A stretch of DNA of 64,000 bases, taken from contig NZ_FRBE01000011.1 of NCBI RefSeq assembly GCF_900142535.1, positions 1 through 64,000 of the forward strand. The letters run 5' to 3'. The position numbers were made by a program, and so were the translations under genes. The notes beneath the pieces were generated by a model. It made no database searches. It was not told the origin of the DNA and saw nothing but the letters and a program-made list of their open reading frames with translations. The stretch's first letter is position 1. The number at the start of each line of letters is the position of its first letter. This DNA comes from Fibrobacter sp. UWEL. Its GTDB lineage: Bacteria; Fibrobacterota; Fibrobacteria; Fibrobacterales; Fibrobacteraceae. Of the stretch, positions 36,025 to 44,833 are shown in pieces.

Positions 36025-37836
36025 ATGCTGAGATTTTTTTTGTTTTTCCTATGTTTATGGGGCGTCTTTGCGTGTGATGATGTTGAACGTGGCGATGCGT
36101 ATGCGGGAAGGAATTCTTTGCAGTGTCACCAAGAAAATAAGGTTGTTAGTTGTACTGAAGTTAATCCTCTAGTCGGACCTGTTGGAGGAGTTTCTAATGA
36201 CAATGCCATTTTTGGAAACGGAGAAATTGAAGAAATTGATTGGGAAACAACGGTATCATGGTTTCTTAAGTCGTATGATCATCTTTATGGTTTTGATGTG
36301 GACCCTTTAGCATTTTATCCAGATAATGTTGAAAGGGGACAAGATGTTTATATGTCTGTAAAACGTGGAGAGCTTGCCAAGTTAAGAATACGAGTAGATC
36401 CTAAGATAAAAGACGATTTTCATCTTCATCAAATTGATGAAAAAAAACAGATTATCTCTTCAGATGTTTATCAGGGAGGGGACATTTGTGTTGCGGACAT
36501 TTGTCTTAGAGAAATTGAACTGTCTAAAGGTGATTATGCTGTGTACTATGGGAATGTTGATAAAAAGAGATATGTCCATGTTATTGAATTTTCAAAAGAT
36601 GAAAAAAATATTGATTTCGTGCAGTATGGTGACGCAGATAACTCAAATTGTTTTTTTGGAGAAGAAAATGGCTGTTACAATAGGGATAACGTAGAGGAAA
36701 GTTTTAACGAAGTGTTCTCGCAGGCGGTAGTTGGAGGACGCTTTGTTGAGCGGAAACCATCAGATTTTAAACTCGATGATGTTTTGTATGTAGATTTGAC
36801 GGAACCAATGAATCTTAACGATTATTTATCGGACGTTGTTACGCAAATCGTTATGGAAAAAAATCCAGATATGAAAAGTAAATATGAAGTTTATCAAAAA
36901 TATATGGTACAACAAAGTGCAAAAATTGTGCAGCGTGATGAAAAAAAAGTAGAATTAAACGAATGTTATGACAAAAATTCGTCTAAATATGCTTGTGAGC
37001 CATTAGAAAGAAAGATTGTGTCGATGAACAGTGAAATTCAATCGTTGCGTAAAAAAATTGAAGCAGCACACTTGAGTTTTATGACTGTATCTCATATTGA
37101 TAACTGGAGCGTCAATGTGGTTTTGGGAATCAATGAGATGTCGATTGGATGGGATTTACCGTCAAATGCGTTGTCAGGAACTATTGTTTTGCAAAATTAT
37201 AGTGATTACAATAATGTATGTACAAAGTATTATAAATTGACTTATGATGAGGGGTGTCTGAATAAACGCTTTCCCATGTATTTGGTGAGTTCTGATCCCA
37301 ATATTCAACAAAAGCGTATTGAAGCTGAAATGGTTGATTTTGATAAGGAATCAAATTCTTTTTTGTTGAAATTGTACAATGTAGGAAGCGGTTCTGGCCA
37401 TTATCGCTATACTCTTGTTGCCGATGTCTATCCGATTGTTCCTGGTTTTCCATATGCTGTTGCATATGCAGCGCAGATTCCGGGTACTTTTGTAAATGGT
37501 TTCCCAAGAAAGGATGGGCCCTCTGCGGTTGTTGGAGGTCTTGTCTGGGGAGCCCATACTAGCGGGCAAAATTCGTACAATACTTTGAATCATGAAATCG
37601 CTCATACATATGGAATGTCCGATGCGTATATGTCTAATGACGATCCGTTTATCTATAAGTCAACAGAAGAAACGAATTTAATGAATTATGCTACTCCCAT
37701 AGGGCCCAAAATAGCATATAGACCTAAACAGGTTGTCTACACATCAAAAAATGAAAGAATTAAGAAAAATGGAAAATATGCTACAGAAAGTCAATGGTTA
37801 TGTATGCGAGATAGAACAAAGTGTGTGTATCAATAG
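36025..37836 (+). CDS. Lipoprotein metzincin-like metalloprotease
   Basis: 603 residues. The signal peptide MLRFFLFFLCLWGVFAC ends in a lipobox with Cys17. The zinc site is HEIAHTYGMSD (His523, Glu524, His527, Asp533), an HExxHxxGxx(H/D) metzincin signature, and LMNYA about 30 residues later fits the Met-turn. The long N-terminal half (~60-500) has no recognised domain and includes a Lys/Glu coiled coil near 310-350. ATG 36025 is supported by AAAGGA at 36014-36019; an in-frame ATG 35998 overlaps the upstream gene and lacks a ribosome site. Very AT-rich codon use (AAA, GAA, GAT, TTT) contrasts with flanking housekeeping genes. Substrate unknown, perhaps its operon partners. Confidence 0.8.
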   Translation: MLRFFLFFLCLWGVFACDDVERGDAYAGRNSLQCHQENKVVSCTEVNPLVGPVGGVSNDNAIFGNGEIEEIDWETTVSWFLKSYDHLYGFDVDPLAFYPDNVERGQDVYMSVKRGELAKLRIRVDPKIKDDFHLHQIDEKKQIISSDVYQGGDICVADICLREIELSKGDYAVYYGNVDKKRYVHVIEFSKDEKNIDFVQYGDADNSNCFFGEENGCYNRDNVEESFNEVFSQAVVGGRFVERKPSDFKLDDVLYVDLTEPMNLNDYLSDVVTQIVMEKNPDMKSKYEVYQKYMVQQSAKIVQRDEKKVELNECYDKNSSKYACEPLERKIVSMNSEIQSLRKKIEAAHLSFMTVSHIDNWSVNVVLGINEMSIGWDLPSNALSGTIVLQNYSDYNNVCTKYYKLTYDEGCLNKRFPMYLVSSDPNIQQKRIEAEMVDFDKESNSFLLKLYNVGSGSGHYRYTLVADVYPIVPGFPYAVAYAAQIPGTFVNGFPRKDGPSAVVGGLVWGAHTSGQNSYNTLNHEIAHTYGMSDAYMSNDDPFIYKSTEETNLMNYATPIGPKIAYRPKQVVYTSKNERIKKNGKYATESQWLCMRDRTKCVYQ

Positions 37837-37845
37837 GGGTTAAAA

Positions 37846-39279
37846 ATGTTCAGTCTCAGTATTAAAGTCACTTGCGTCTTGTTAATCGCTTTCAATGTTG
37901 CTCTTTCGGGCGAAAAAAAAACTTATGAGCTAGATGGTAGACCTTTTGTTTCTCAAAATAAAACGAACGGCCCTAAAGCGATTGTGTCTGTGTTGGATAA
38001 TCGCCAAATGACAAAGTCCTTGGATTCTCTTGTTTACTCACAGAACAAAGTTGAAATTGTTTTAGATAAGAGAGTTCAATGGATTGAATTAGAAAAAAAT
38101 AAAAATTATTCGATTTGTCTTGAAAAATCTTTTGGTGATGGACAGTGGAATGTAAAAAATATCTTATTTGAGAGGCAAGGAGATTGTGTATTGTTGCAGT
38201 CTGGTAGTTTTGTTAAATCTGCCGTCGTAAGGTACGATCGTTCATTAGAGGAGGTTGTTAATATTAACGTTTTGGTAGGGATGAAATATATAGATCTTTC
38301 ACAAAAAGAACATTTGTTGGGATACAATGGATCGGAAAAAAGGAAACAAAAAAAGGATGCGTCTTCCCGTGTTTTAAACATAGGCTTAAAGTATGCAGAA
38401 GGTGGTTATCTTGATTCTTTGCGATTTGAACGTATTCAGGAGGTTCTTGCTGTTGATGAGTACAAAGTGACGGAATGTGAGTTTGTCAATATGTTGTGGG
38501 ACTCTATTCCAAATCAATTGTTGCCTGATATATTTGCAAATCAAAATTATTGGATTTCAGTAAAAAAGGGAATGACAAAGGGGGCCTGTGACGCACATGA
38601 CTTCGCTGCAATACGGATTTCACCTTATTATGCATTGCTTTATGCAAATGAACGAAGTCGTCGTGATGGATTGGTTCCCGTATATAGCTTTGATTTCTCA
38701 AAAGATTGGCGCTCATTAAAATTTTTTGATGACGGACGATTTGGTATAAAACATGAGGTCTTTGCTTTGGATAATAGCGATGTTTCAGGATATGTTGTTG
38801 TTAGGGTGGATGAAAAAGCAAATGGCTATAGATTACCCTATTACGATGAATGGATGGCTTTGGCTCGTGGAGGACACGCGAATGCTGAATTCGTTTGGGG
38901 TAATGAAATAGACTCTTCTTTGGCTTTAGAATATGCATGGTTTGGTATTCAAGATTCTGAAGATCCTTTAAAAAAAATAAATCCGAAGAAACCTTATGAA
39001 AGAAAGTGGTTGAAGAATTCTTGCGGACGTTGGTTACAAAGCTCTCGTCCGGTAGGAAAGCTAAAACCGAATGATTTTGGACTTTACGATATTTCTGGGC
39101 TGGTTTGTGAAAGCGTGATGTTGCCTGGGAAAAGCATCTTTGACAATGAAGTTTTGACATGTAAAGGTGGGTTTATGTCGGATTCGTTAGGTGCATTGAA
39201 TCTTGGTGCGCATTGTGATTATAAAGTTTCAAATGATTTCATTTTTCGTGGCCTACGTTTAGTACGGAAATTGAATTGA
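37846..39279 (+). CDS. Exported FGE/SUMF1-like (formylglycine-enzyme fold) protein
   Basis: 477 residues. A signal peptide (~1-21) is followed by an unrecognised N-terminal half (~22-190). The C-terminal part follows the FGE-sulfatase fold: RFERIQEVLAVDEYKVTECE, YRLPYYDEWMALARGG, FVWGNEID, RPVGKLKPNDFGLYDISGLV, CKGGFM and FRGLRLVR. The clear FGE catalytic cysteine pair is not evident and no sulfatase is adjacent, so a binding or structural role is as likely as an enzymatic one. AGGGG precedes ATG 37846, nine bases after the metzincin stop. It shares the module's AT-rich composition. Confidence 0.78.
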   Translation: MFSLSIKVTCVLLIAFNVALSGEKKTYELDGRPFVSQNKTNGPKAIVSVLDNRQMTKSLDSLVYSQNKVEIVLDKRVQWIELEKNKNYSICLEKSFGDGQWNVKNILFERQGDCVLLQSGSFVKSAVVRYDRSLEEVVNINVLVGMKYIDLSQKEHLLGYNGSEKRKQKKDASSRVLNIGLKYAEGGYLDSLRFERIQEVLAVDEYKVTECEFVNMLWDSIPNQLLPDIFANQNYWISVKKGMTKGACDAHDFAAIRISPYYALLYANERSRRDGLVPVYSFDFSKDWRSLKFFDDGRFGIKHEVFALDNSDVSGYVVVRVDEKANGYRLPYYDEWMALARGGHANAEFVWGNEIDSSLALEYAWFGIQDSEDPLKKINPKKPYERKWLKNSCGRWLQSSRPVGKLKPNDFGLYDISGLVCESVMLPGKSIFDNEVLTCKGGFMSDSLGALNLGAHCDYKVSNDFIFRGLRLVRKLN

Positions 39280-39379
39280 AAAAAATATTCTTAATTATTG
39301 TACAATTTGCCTTTTTATGACGATATATGATGAGGAATGTTTCTACATTAACCGACGAACAAGATAAAGGATGCTATTT

Positions 39380-39961
39380 ATGGCAGATTGTAACGAAAAG
39401 AAAGAAGCTCAGAATCCGGACATGATCAAGAAGGCCGAAGAATATCTGGCCAATAACCGCCGCATTTTCCTGTGGGGCGGTGTGGATGACGAAAGTGCGG
39501 AACGCATCGTGAAGCAGCTTCTTTATCTGGATTCCTTGAACCACGACGATATTACTCTTTACATCAACAGCCCGGGCGGCGTCATTTCCAGCGGTCTTGC
39601 TATTTATGACTGCATGAACGCCATCCAGAGTGATGTGGTGACCGTTTGCTGTGGCCAGGCTGCCTCTATGGGCGCTGTGCTGTTGACTTCTGGTGCCAAG
39701 GGCAAGCGTTATGCATGGCCCAATGCCCGCATCATGATTCACCAGCCCTTGATTCACGGTGAAATTGTGGCTCCTGCCAGCGACATCCAGATTCAGGCCG
39801 AAGAAATGCTGCGTATCCGCGGTATCACCGGCAAGATCCTGGCTGAAACTTCCGGCCATACCATGGAAGAAATTGACCGCGACACTGAACGTGATAACTT
39901 TATGTCTGCAGAAGAAGCCAAGGCTTACGGCCTGGTGGACGTTGTAGAAAGCAAGCTGTAA
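39380..39961 (+). CDS. clpP: ATP-dependent Clp protease proteolytic subunit
   Basis: 193 residues. The serine protease triad is Ser96 (GQAASMGA), His121 (IHQP) and Asp172 (ERDNF). Oligomer hallmarks include YINSPGGVISSGLAIYD. It degrades proteins fed by Clp ATPases; no clpX/clpA is adjacent. ATG 39380 is set by AAAGG at 39366-39370; ATG 39371 is too close. Base composition returns to the genome norm here. It is followed one base later by ftsY, an unusual neighbour. Confidence 0.93.
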   Translation: MADCNEKKEAQNPDMIKKAEEYLANNRRIFLWGGVDDESAERIVKQLLYLDSLNHDDITLYINSPGGVISSGLAIYDCMNAIQSDVVTVCCGQAASMGAVLLTSGAKGKRYAWPNARIMIHQPLIHGEIVAPASDIQIQAEEMLRIRGITGKILAETSGHTMEEIDRDTERDNFMSAEEAKAYGLVDVVESKL

Positions 39962-39962
39962 T

Positions 39963-40889
39963 ATGGGATTTTTTTCTGCGATTAAGAGCGGTCTTGCCAA
40001 GACCCGCGACGCCCTTATGGGAGAACTGAAGGGCATTGTCGGTGCAGGCAAGATTACTGACGATACTCTGGAAGAACTGGAAGAACACCTGATCAAGGCG
40101 GATGTGGGCGTAGAAGCCGCATTCCTCTTGACGGATGCTCTCCGCGAAAATGCTTTGGGCAAGTCCCTCACTACCGAACAGGTTTTGGACATTATGCGCT
40201 CCGAAGCGGAACGTCTTCTGAAGGATCCTCCTCCCTTTGAACTGAAGGGGAAGCCCCATGTGGTTCTCGTCATTGGCGTGAACGGTGCTGGAAAGACTAC
40301 AACCATCGGTAAGCTTGCCGCACGTCTCATTGGCGAAGGCAAGAAGGTGATGATTGCCGCCTGCGATACTTTCCGTGCGGCAGCCATTGACCAGCTGGAA
40401 ACTTGGGCTGAACGTTCTGGCGCAGAATTTGTGAAACATCAGGAAGGCTCCGACCCGGCAGCAGTTGCCTTTGACGCCTGCCAGGCCGCACAGGCCCGTG
40501 GTTGCGACGTAGTGCTGATCGATACTGCTGGTCGCTTGCACAATAAAGACTACCTGATGGAAGAATTGAAGAAGATTGTCCGCGTCATCAAGAAGGTGGA
40601 CCCCAGCATGCCTCACGACATGTGGCTGGTCATCGATGGCAATACCGGACAGAACACCATCAACCAGACCAAGATCTTCAACCAGAGTTTCCCGCTGACG
40701 GGTCTCGTGGTGACCAAGCTGGATGGTACCGCCCGCGGTGGCGCAGTACTTTCCATCGCCAGCTCCCTGCAGATTCCTATCCGCTGGATTGGTATGGGCG
40801 AACGCATCGACCAGCTGGTTCCCTTCAGCAAGTCTGAATACGTGGAAGGTCTTTTCGAGAACGCTCTGGAAGAGAAGTCCGACAGTTAG
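39963..40889 (+). CDS. ftsY: Signal recognition particle receptor FtsY
   Basis: 308 residues, NG domain with little of the acidic A domain. GTPase motifs: GVNGAGKTTTIGKLA (P loop, ~105), DTFRAAAIDQL, DTAGRLHNK, TKLDGTARGG, and the closing GERIDQLVPF. It docks SRP-ribosome complexes at the inner membrane. The start is ATG 39963; the Shine-Dalgarno is weak and coupling to clpP translation is probable. First of a run of membrane/export-related genes to 43458. Confidence 0.95.
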   Translation: MGFFSAIKSGLAKTRDALMGELKGIVGAGKITDDTLEELEEHLIKADVGVEAAFLLTDALRENALGKSLTTEQVLDIMRSEAERLLKDPPPFELKGKPHVVLVIGVNGAGKTTTIGKLAARLIGEGKKVMIAACDTFRAAAIDQLETWAERSGAEFVKHQEGSDPAAVAFDACQAAQARGCDVVLIDTAGRLHNKDYLMEELKKIVRVIKKVDPSMPHDMWLVIDGNTGQNTINQTKIFNQSFPLTGLVVTKLDGTARGGAVLSIASSLQIPIRWIGMGERIDQLVPFSKSEYVEGLFENALEEKSDS

Positions 40890-40902
40890 GAACTTCTTTA
40901 AG

Positions 40903-41346
40903 ATGGCAGGCATTTTCAACAACAAGTGCTTTAGGGTGGGGCGGCTCGGCTGTCTCGCCTTTGCCTTATTGTTGGGTGTGGGCTGTTCCGGCGAAGTTGT
41001 GGTGGACCAGAAGCTGGTGGACACCTTTGTGGAACTGCGCCTGATGGATATGGCCTATGGGGGAGACTCTCCCATGGCTCGACTTTCCCGTCAGGACATT
41101 CTCAAGAAGGCTGGCTATACCCGCGAACAGTATCTGGACGAAGTCAATAAAATACTGGACGATCCGGACCAGTGGATTCCTTTTCAGAAGGCTGTAAACG
41201 ATCGCATCGATACCTTGCTTGCTGTTAGAAAGGAAATGGAACAGGCGAAGCCTTCCGTGCCCAAGTCCGGCCCCTCTGCTCCGGCTATGAAGCCTGCTCC
41301 TAATACACCGCCCCGGACTCGTAAGGGGGTAATTGAAGGTGATTAA
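40903..41346 (+). CDS. Small lipoprotein, DUF4296-like
   Basis: 147 residues. A signal peptide with lipobox G-V-G-C (Cys29) is followed by VVDQKLVDTFVELRLMDMAY and GYTREQYLDEVNKILDDPDQW, a helical pattern like DUF4296 lipoproteins, then a Pro-rich tail (SGPSAPAMKPAPNTPPRTRK). ATG 40903 follows ftsY by 13 bases. Function unknown; it overlaps the following gene. Confidence 0.72.
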   Translation: MAGIFNNKCFRVGRLGCLAFALLLGVGCSGEVVVDQKLVDTFVELRLMDMAYGGDSPMARLSRQDILKKAGYTREQYLDEVNKILDDPDQWIPFQKAVNDRIDTLLAVRKEMEQAKPSVPKSGPSAPAMKPAPNTPPRTRKGVIEGD

Positions 41347-41827
41347 GCACGTCTTCATTCTCCTTGCGCTGTTCGCCTCTCTGGCTCTTGCCGCTCCCGC
41401 GGAAAAGGCTCCCAAGGCTGCGGACAGTTCGGCGGTTCACTGGTTCTCTTACAACCAGGCCCTCAATCTTGCCAAGGTCCAGAAGAAGCTGATCTTTGTG
41501 GATATGTATGCGGACTGGTGTGTGCCCTGCCGGATCATGGACGTAAACGTCTATGGCGACACCGCTGTTGCAAAAGTCTTGAATGAGCGTTTTCTTCCCG
41601 TAAAGCTGGATGCCGATTCTCAGGAAAAGATTACCTGCGATGGCAAGAAGAAGACTGTTCAGAAATGTTATTCCGAAGTATGGGAACTGAAGGCCCTGCC
41701 CTCCTTTGTGCTGGTGGCGCCTAAGGGAATGTCCATCCTTACGGTTACCCAGTCCATGACTGTGGAAGATATGCTTTACCTGCTGAATCAGTTCCTTTCA
41801 AAAGAGAAGGAGTGGATTGCACGATGA
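41339..41827 (+). CDS. Exported thioredoxin-like protein (DsbD-gamma/TlpA type)
   Basis: 162 residues. The signal peptide runs to ALALAAP, then a thioredoxin fold with the redox motif W-C-V-P-C (DMYADWCVPCRIMD) and cis-Pro in LKALPSFVLVAPKG. An additional Cys pair (TCDGKKKTVQKC) lies between. It would reduce or exchange disulphides in the periplasm. GTG 41339 is preferred because AAGGGGG at 41323-41329 is 9 bases away; TTG 41333 is closer. It overlaps the glycosyltransferase start by 4 bases (ATGA). Confidence 0.85.
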   Translation: MIKHVFILLALFASLALAAPAEKAPKAADSSAVHWFSYNQALNLAKVQKKLIFVDMYADWCVPCRIMDVNVYGDTAVAKVLNERFLPVKLDADSQEKITCDGKKKTVQKCYSEVWELKALPSFVLVAPKGMSILTVTQSMTVEDMLYLLNQFLSKEKEWIAR

Positions 41828-42981
41828 ACGAACAATTCCTTTTTTACGTACAGATAGCTTTCTGGGTTCTGCTGTTCCTGGTGGTCCACTGCTATTTCCT
41901 GTTCCTGGTTTCCCTGCCCTTCATTAGCGAACTTTTCAAGCGCCGCAAGAGGGACCTGGACGAAAGCGATGAACTGCCTACGGTGTCCATCCTGATTTCC
42001 GCCTTCAACGAAGAGGCGGTGATTGAACGTAAGATCCAGAACATTTTGGAACTGGATTATCCCAAGGACAAGCTGGAAGTTCTTATTGGCGATGACGGTT
42101 CCGCAGACCGTACCGCCGAAATTATCGCCAGCTATGCCGACCAGGGAATCACCTTGGTGAAGGCTCCCAAGAATGCGGGCAAGGCTGCCATGCTGAACCG
42201 CCTCCACGGCATTGCAAAGAACGACATCCTGCTGTTCTGCGACGCCAACACTATGTTCTTCCCCAACGTGGTACGTAAGCTGGTGCAGCCGTTCAAGGAC
42301 AAGAAGATTGGTTGCGCCTGTGGTCACTTGATCCTTTCCGACAAGAGCGGAAGCGTGCTGGGTCGTGGTGAAAGTTCCTACTGGGATCTGGAATCTGAAA
42401 TCAAGAAGTTCGAAGGTATCCTGGATCGCCTGGTGGGCGGTAACGGCGCTCTCTATGCCATCCGTCGCAGCCTCTATACGGAACTGCCCGTCAAGAAGAG
42501 CGTCATGGATGACTTCTTCATTGCGACGAAGGTTCTGCAGAAGGGATTCTTCTGTACGTTCGTTTCCAGCGCTATCGGTACGGAACAGACCTCCAAGGAA
42601 TCCAGCGGTGAATTCCGCCGTAAGGTTCGCATTGGCCGTGCAAACTACAACTTCCTGCTCTCCTATCTGCCTTTGCTGAATCCCTTCCGTCCCCTGACGG
42701 CTTATCTGTTCTTCTCCCACAAGATTCTGCGTTGGTTCTCTCCCCACATCTTTATCTTGCTGTACATCTGTTGCGGCTTGCTTTTGACCAGCGGTCTGGT
42801 GTACCAGATTTTCTTTGGCCTCATGACCTTGGGTCTCTTGGCATTTGCCTTTAAGCTTATTCCTGCGGGCTACTATTTCCTGCTGATGAATGTGGCTTTG
42901 CTGAAGGGCTTCTTCCTGTCTTTCACCCGCGAAAAGAGCGGTGGCTGGGCACGCGAAGCCCGCAGTGACGACGACGCGTAA
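41824..42981 (+). CDS. Membrane family-2 glycosyltransferase
   Basis: 385 residues. An N-terminal membrane helix (~5-30) is followed by a GT2 GT-A domain: VSILISAFNEEAVIERKIQN, IGDDGSADRTAEII, the metal motif CDANTMF, GGNGALYAIRR and MDDFFIATK, with EFRRKVRIGR in place of the QxxRW motif. Three or four C-terminal membrane helices (~290-375) follow. It probably extends a polysaccharide at the inner membrane. AAGGAG precedes, and ATG 41824 overlaps the upstream stop. Confidence 0.9.
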   Translation: MNEQFLFYVQIAFWVLLFLVVHCYFLFLVSLPFISELFKRRKRDLDESDELPTVSILISAFNEEAVIERKIQNILELDYPKDKLEVLIGDDGSADRTAEIIASYADQGITLVKAPKNAGKAAMLNRLHGIAKNDILLFCDANTMFFPNVVRKLVQPFKDKKIGCACGHLILSDKSGSVLGRGESSYWDLESEIKKFEGILDRLVGGNGALYAIRRSLYTELPVKKSVMDDFFIATKVLQKGFFCTFVSSAIGTEQTSKESSGEFRRKVRIGRANYNFLLSYLPLLNPFRPLTAYLFFSHKILRWFSPHIFILLYICCGLLLTSGLVYQIFFGLMTLGLLAFAFKLIPAGYYFLLMNVALLKGFFLSFTREKSGGWAREARSDDDA

Positions 42982-42993
42982 TCGAGTGGTTTT

Positions 42994-43458
42994 ATGAAGT
43001 TGAAGAAAGTTTTTGCTGCAGTTCTTTTCGCCTTAGCCTTCGGCGGTGCCCCCGCCGGTGCGTTTACGCTAGATTTACAAGGCGGTGTGGTGAACTACGT
43101 CAGCGAAATCAGTAAGTTCAACTTGAATGTCTATGGCCACTGGTGGTATCCCATTGACCAGATGCTTTTCGTAGGCGTGGGAACGGGCTATCAGGAAATC
43201 GATAACGTCAGGCTGTTTCCGGTGTCCGGAAGCCTGTGGGTTCGCCTGCCCTTCGGTCGCACGGTCCTGCCTGTAGCTACAGGTGACTTCGGCTATCTCA
43301 TCGGAAGCGATCACCAGATGTTTTGGCGTGCCGGCGGCGGCCTGGATATTAAGAATGGGGATTTGTCTTCCATCATGGTCATGGGCGGCTACGAATTCCT
43401 GGACCACTACGGAAAAGGCTACGCCTACATCCAGGCCGGCATCCTAATCGAAATATAA
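42994..43458 (+). CDS. Small outer-membrane beta-barrel-like protein
   Basis: 154 residues. A signal peptide (~1-23, PAGA-FTLDL) precedes a series of alternating amphipathic strands (NLNVYGHWWYPI, MLFVGVGTGYQEI, SGSLWVRLPF, YAYIQAGILIEI) with a hydrophobic C-terminal strand, fitting an eight-strand barrel. No family recognised. Last gene of the clpP-ftsY run. Confidence 0.65.
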   Translation: MKLKKVFAAVLFALAFGGAPAGAFTLDLQGGVVNYVSEISKFNLNVYGHWWYPIDQMLFVGVGTGYQEIDNVRLFPVSGSLWVRLPFGRTVLPVATGDFGYLIGSDHQMFWRAGGGLDIKNGDLSSIMVMGGYEFLDHYGKGYAYIQAGILIEI

Positions 43459-43473
43459 GGCGCTCGTTTGAAG

Positions 43474-43559
43474 GGCGCTAAAGCGCCTCTTCAAAATAGA
43501 ATGCAAGAAATATTCTGAGATAATTATCGGGCAGATTTTGAGTAGGAGGCTTTGCCTCC
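43474..43559. repeat. Inverted pair of intergenic hairpins (TCTTCA/TACTCA family)
   Basis: GGCGC-TAAA-GCGCC then TCTTCA (43474-43493), and an inverted partner GGAGGC-AAA-GCCTCC (minus strand) with TACTCA (43539-43559). The ~45-base middle is AT-rich. Confidence 0.65.
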
Positions 43560-43567
43560 ACTCAAAC

Positions 43568-43619
43568 AAAAAAGGAGCGCATCAAGCAAGCTTGGCTTGC
43601 GATGGTGCGCTCCTTTTTT
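43568..43619. terminator. Strong bidirectional terminator
   Basis: 14-bp outer stem AAAAAAGGAGCGCA (43568-43581) with TGCGCTCCTTTTTT (43606-43619), plus an inner AGCAAGC/GCTTGC stem. Lies between the glycosyltransferase operon and the GH5 gene. Confidence 0.92.
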
Positions 43620-43640
43620 CGGGGTTCCAAGGTAAATGAA

Positions 43641-43664
43641 CACTTAGGGCTTTAGCCCTTAGTG
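43641..43664. repeat. Intergenic palindrome with TTTA/TAAA loop
   Basis: CACTTAGGGC-TTTA-GCCCTTAGTG, near-perfect. It resembles the TAAA-loop hairpins nearby in the opposite orientation. Confidence 0.5.
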
Positions 43665-43707
43665 AGAATTATCCACTTTGTGGACGTGCAGAGCCCCTTG
43701 CAACTAA

Positions 43708-44781
43708 TTACCCCTTAGCGATGAGGTTCATGAGTTCGGTGTCCAGGCGGTCTGCGTTGTTGTACTGGGGCAGATCGTTATGGAGGGATTCGCCCTTGGA
43801 TACCAGACCGAAGTCCAGGTTCTTGTAGTTCCAGTAGCTGTAACCTACGTCGGCTTCACGGAGAATGTCCAGGAAGTCGCGCATCCAGGCTAACTGATAC
43901 TTTCGGGCGACTTGAACGTAGACGCCGAATTCGTTACAGGCGACGGGCAGGTCGTACTTGGCGCGGAAATCCAGAGCGTTCTGGATGCTTGCCTGGAGTC
44001 GGGCCTTGTCCCACTTACCGAACTCTACATCCAGACGGGTACAACCGTCATCGGCAGGAGCGGCGTAGTCGCCGGGCCAGGGACGTTCAATCTTGAAGAA
44101 GGGATCGCGAATCCATTCGGCACCCTGGTGAGTGAAGGTCACCGGAGTGTAAGTATGGAAACTGTAGATGGCGTTGTCGTCGTCCAGCGGGGTAAGGAAT
44201 TCAAATTCGCGGGCACTGTTCCACTTGTTGGCGCCCACCACGATGGTGTTCTTGGGGGCGTGCTTGCGGATGGTCCAGAAAATTTCATCCTTTACTTTGT
44301 CCCAAACCTTGGAGTCGCCGGCGGCAGGCTCGTTCAACAGCTCCATCATGACGCGAGACTCAGTGCTATAGCGCTCTGCCATGTAGGACCACACCTTGTT
44401 GGTGTCCTTGCGGGCGTCTGCGCTGACAAAGAAAGCCTGTTCTTCGTAGCTAGCCAGATGGAAGTCATGTCCGGGGCACTTGTGGAGGTCCAGAATCACG
44501 TCCAGGTCTGCTGCCTGGATTTCCTTTAGGGCCTTGTCCAGAAGTCCGAACACTTCTTCGTTGGGTTTGAGTTCAGGGCCGTTGAATACGTTGAAGTAGT
44601 CCACCGGCACGCGAACGTGGTTGAACCCCGCCTCGCGGATGCGCTTGAAATCGCTTGCGCTAAGGAAGGTCTGGATGTGAGGTACTAGTCCAGGAAAACC
44701 TACAGGATCTTTTTCCTGAATGCAGTCAACCTGACTGAACCAGCCACCCAAATTCACTCCCCGTAGTCTTTCTTTTTTCAT
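43708..44781 (-). CDS. Glycoside hydrolase family 5 enzyme, cytoplasmic
   Basis: 357 residues with no signal peptide. GH5 (TIM barrel) motifs: RGVNLGGWF at the start, HVRVPVDYF, DVILDLHKCPG, acid/base Glu151 in ELLNEP, SFHTYTPV and nucleophile Glu284 in CNEFGVY. It hydrolyses beta-1,4-linked (or beta-1,3/1,6) glucans or mannans; lack of export suggests it acts on imported oligosaccharides. It lies downstream of the small gene at 44834 on the same strand with ~50 bases between. Confidence 0.92.
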   Translation of the reverse strand: MKKERLRGVNLGGWFSQVDCIQEKDPVGFPGLVPHIQTFLSASDFKRIREAGFNHVRVPVDYFNVFNGPELKPNEEVFGLLDKALKEIQAADLDVILDLHKCPGHDFHLASYEEQAFFVSADARKDTNKVWSYMAERYSTESRVMMELLNEPAAGDSKVWDKVKDEIFWTIRKHAPKNTIVVGANKWNSAREFEFLTPLDDDNAIYSFHTYTPVTFTHQGAEWIRDPFFKIERPWPGDYAAPADDGCTRLDVEFGKWDKARLQASIQNALDFRAKYDLPVACNEFGVYVQVARKYQLAWMRDFLDILREADVGYSYWNYKNLDFGLVSKGESLHNDLPQYNNADRLDTELMNLIAKG

Positions 44782-44833
44782 GGTACCATCCCATTTTTTT
44801 GGCGGCCTGAATTGACCGCCGTTTTAGGAAATC

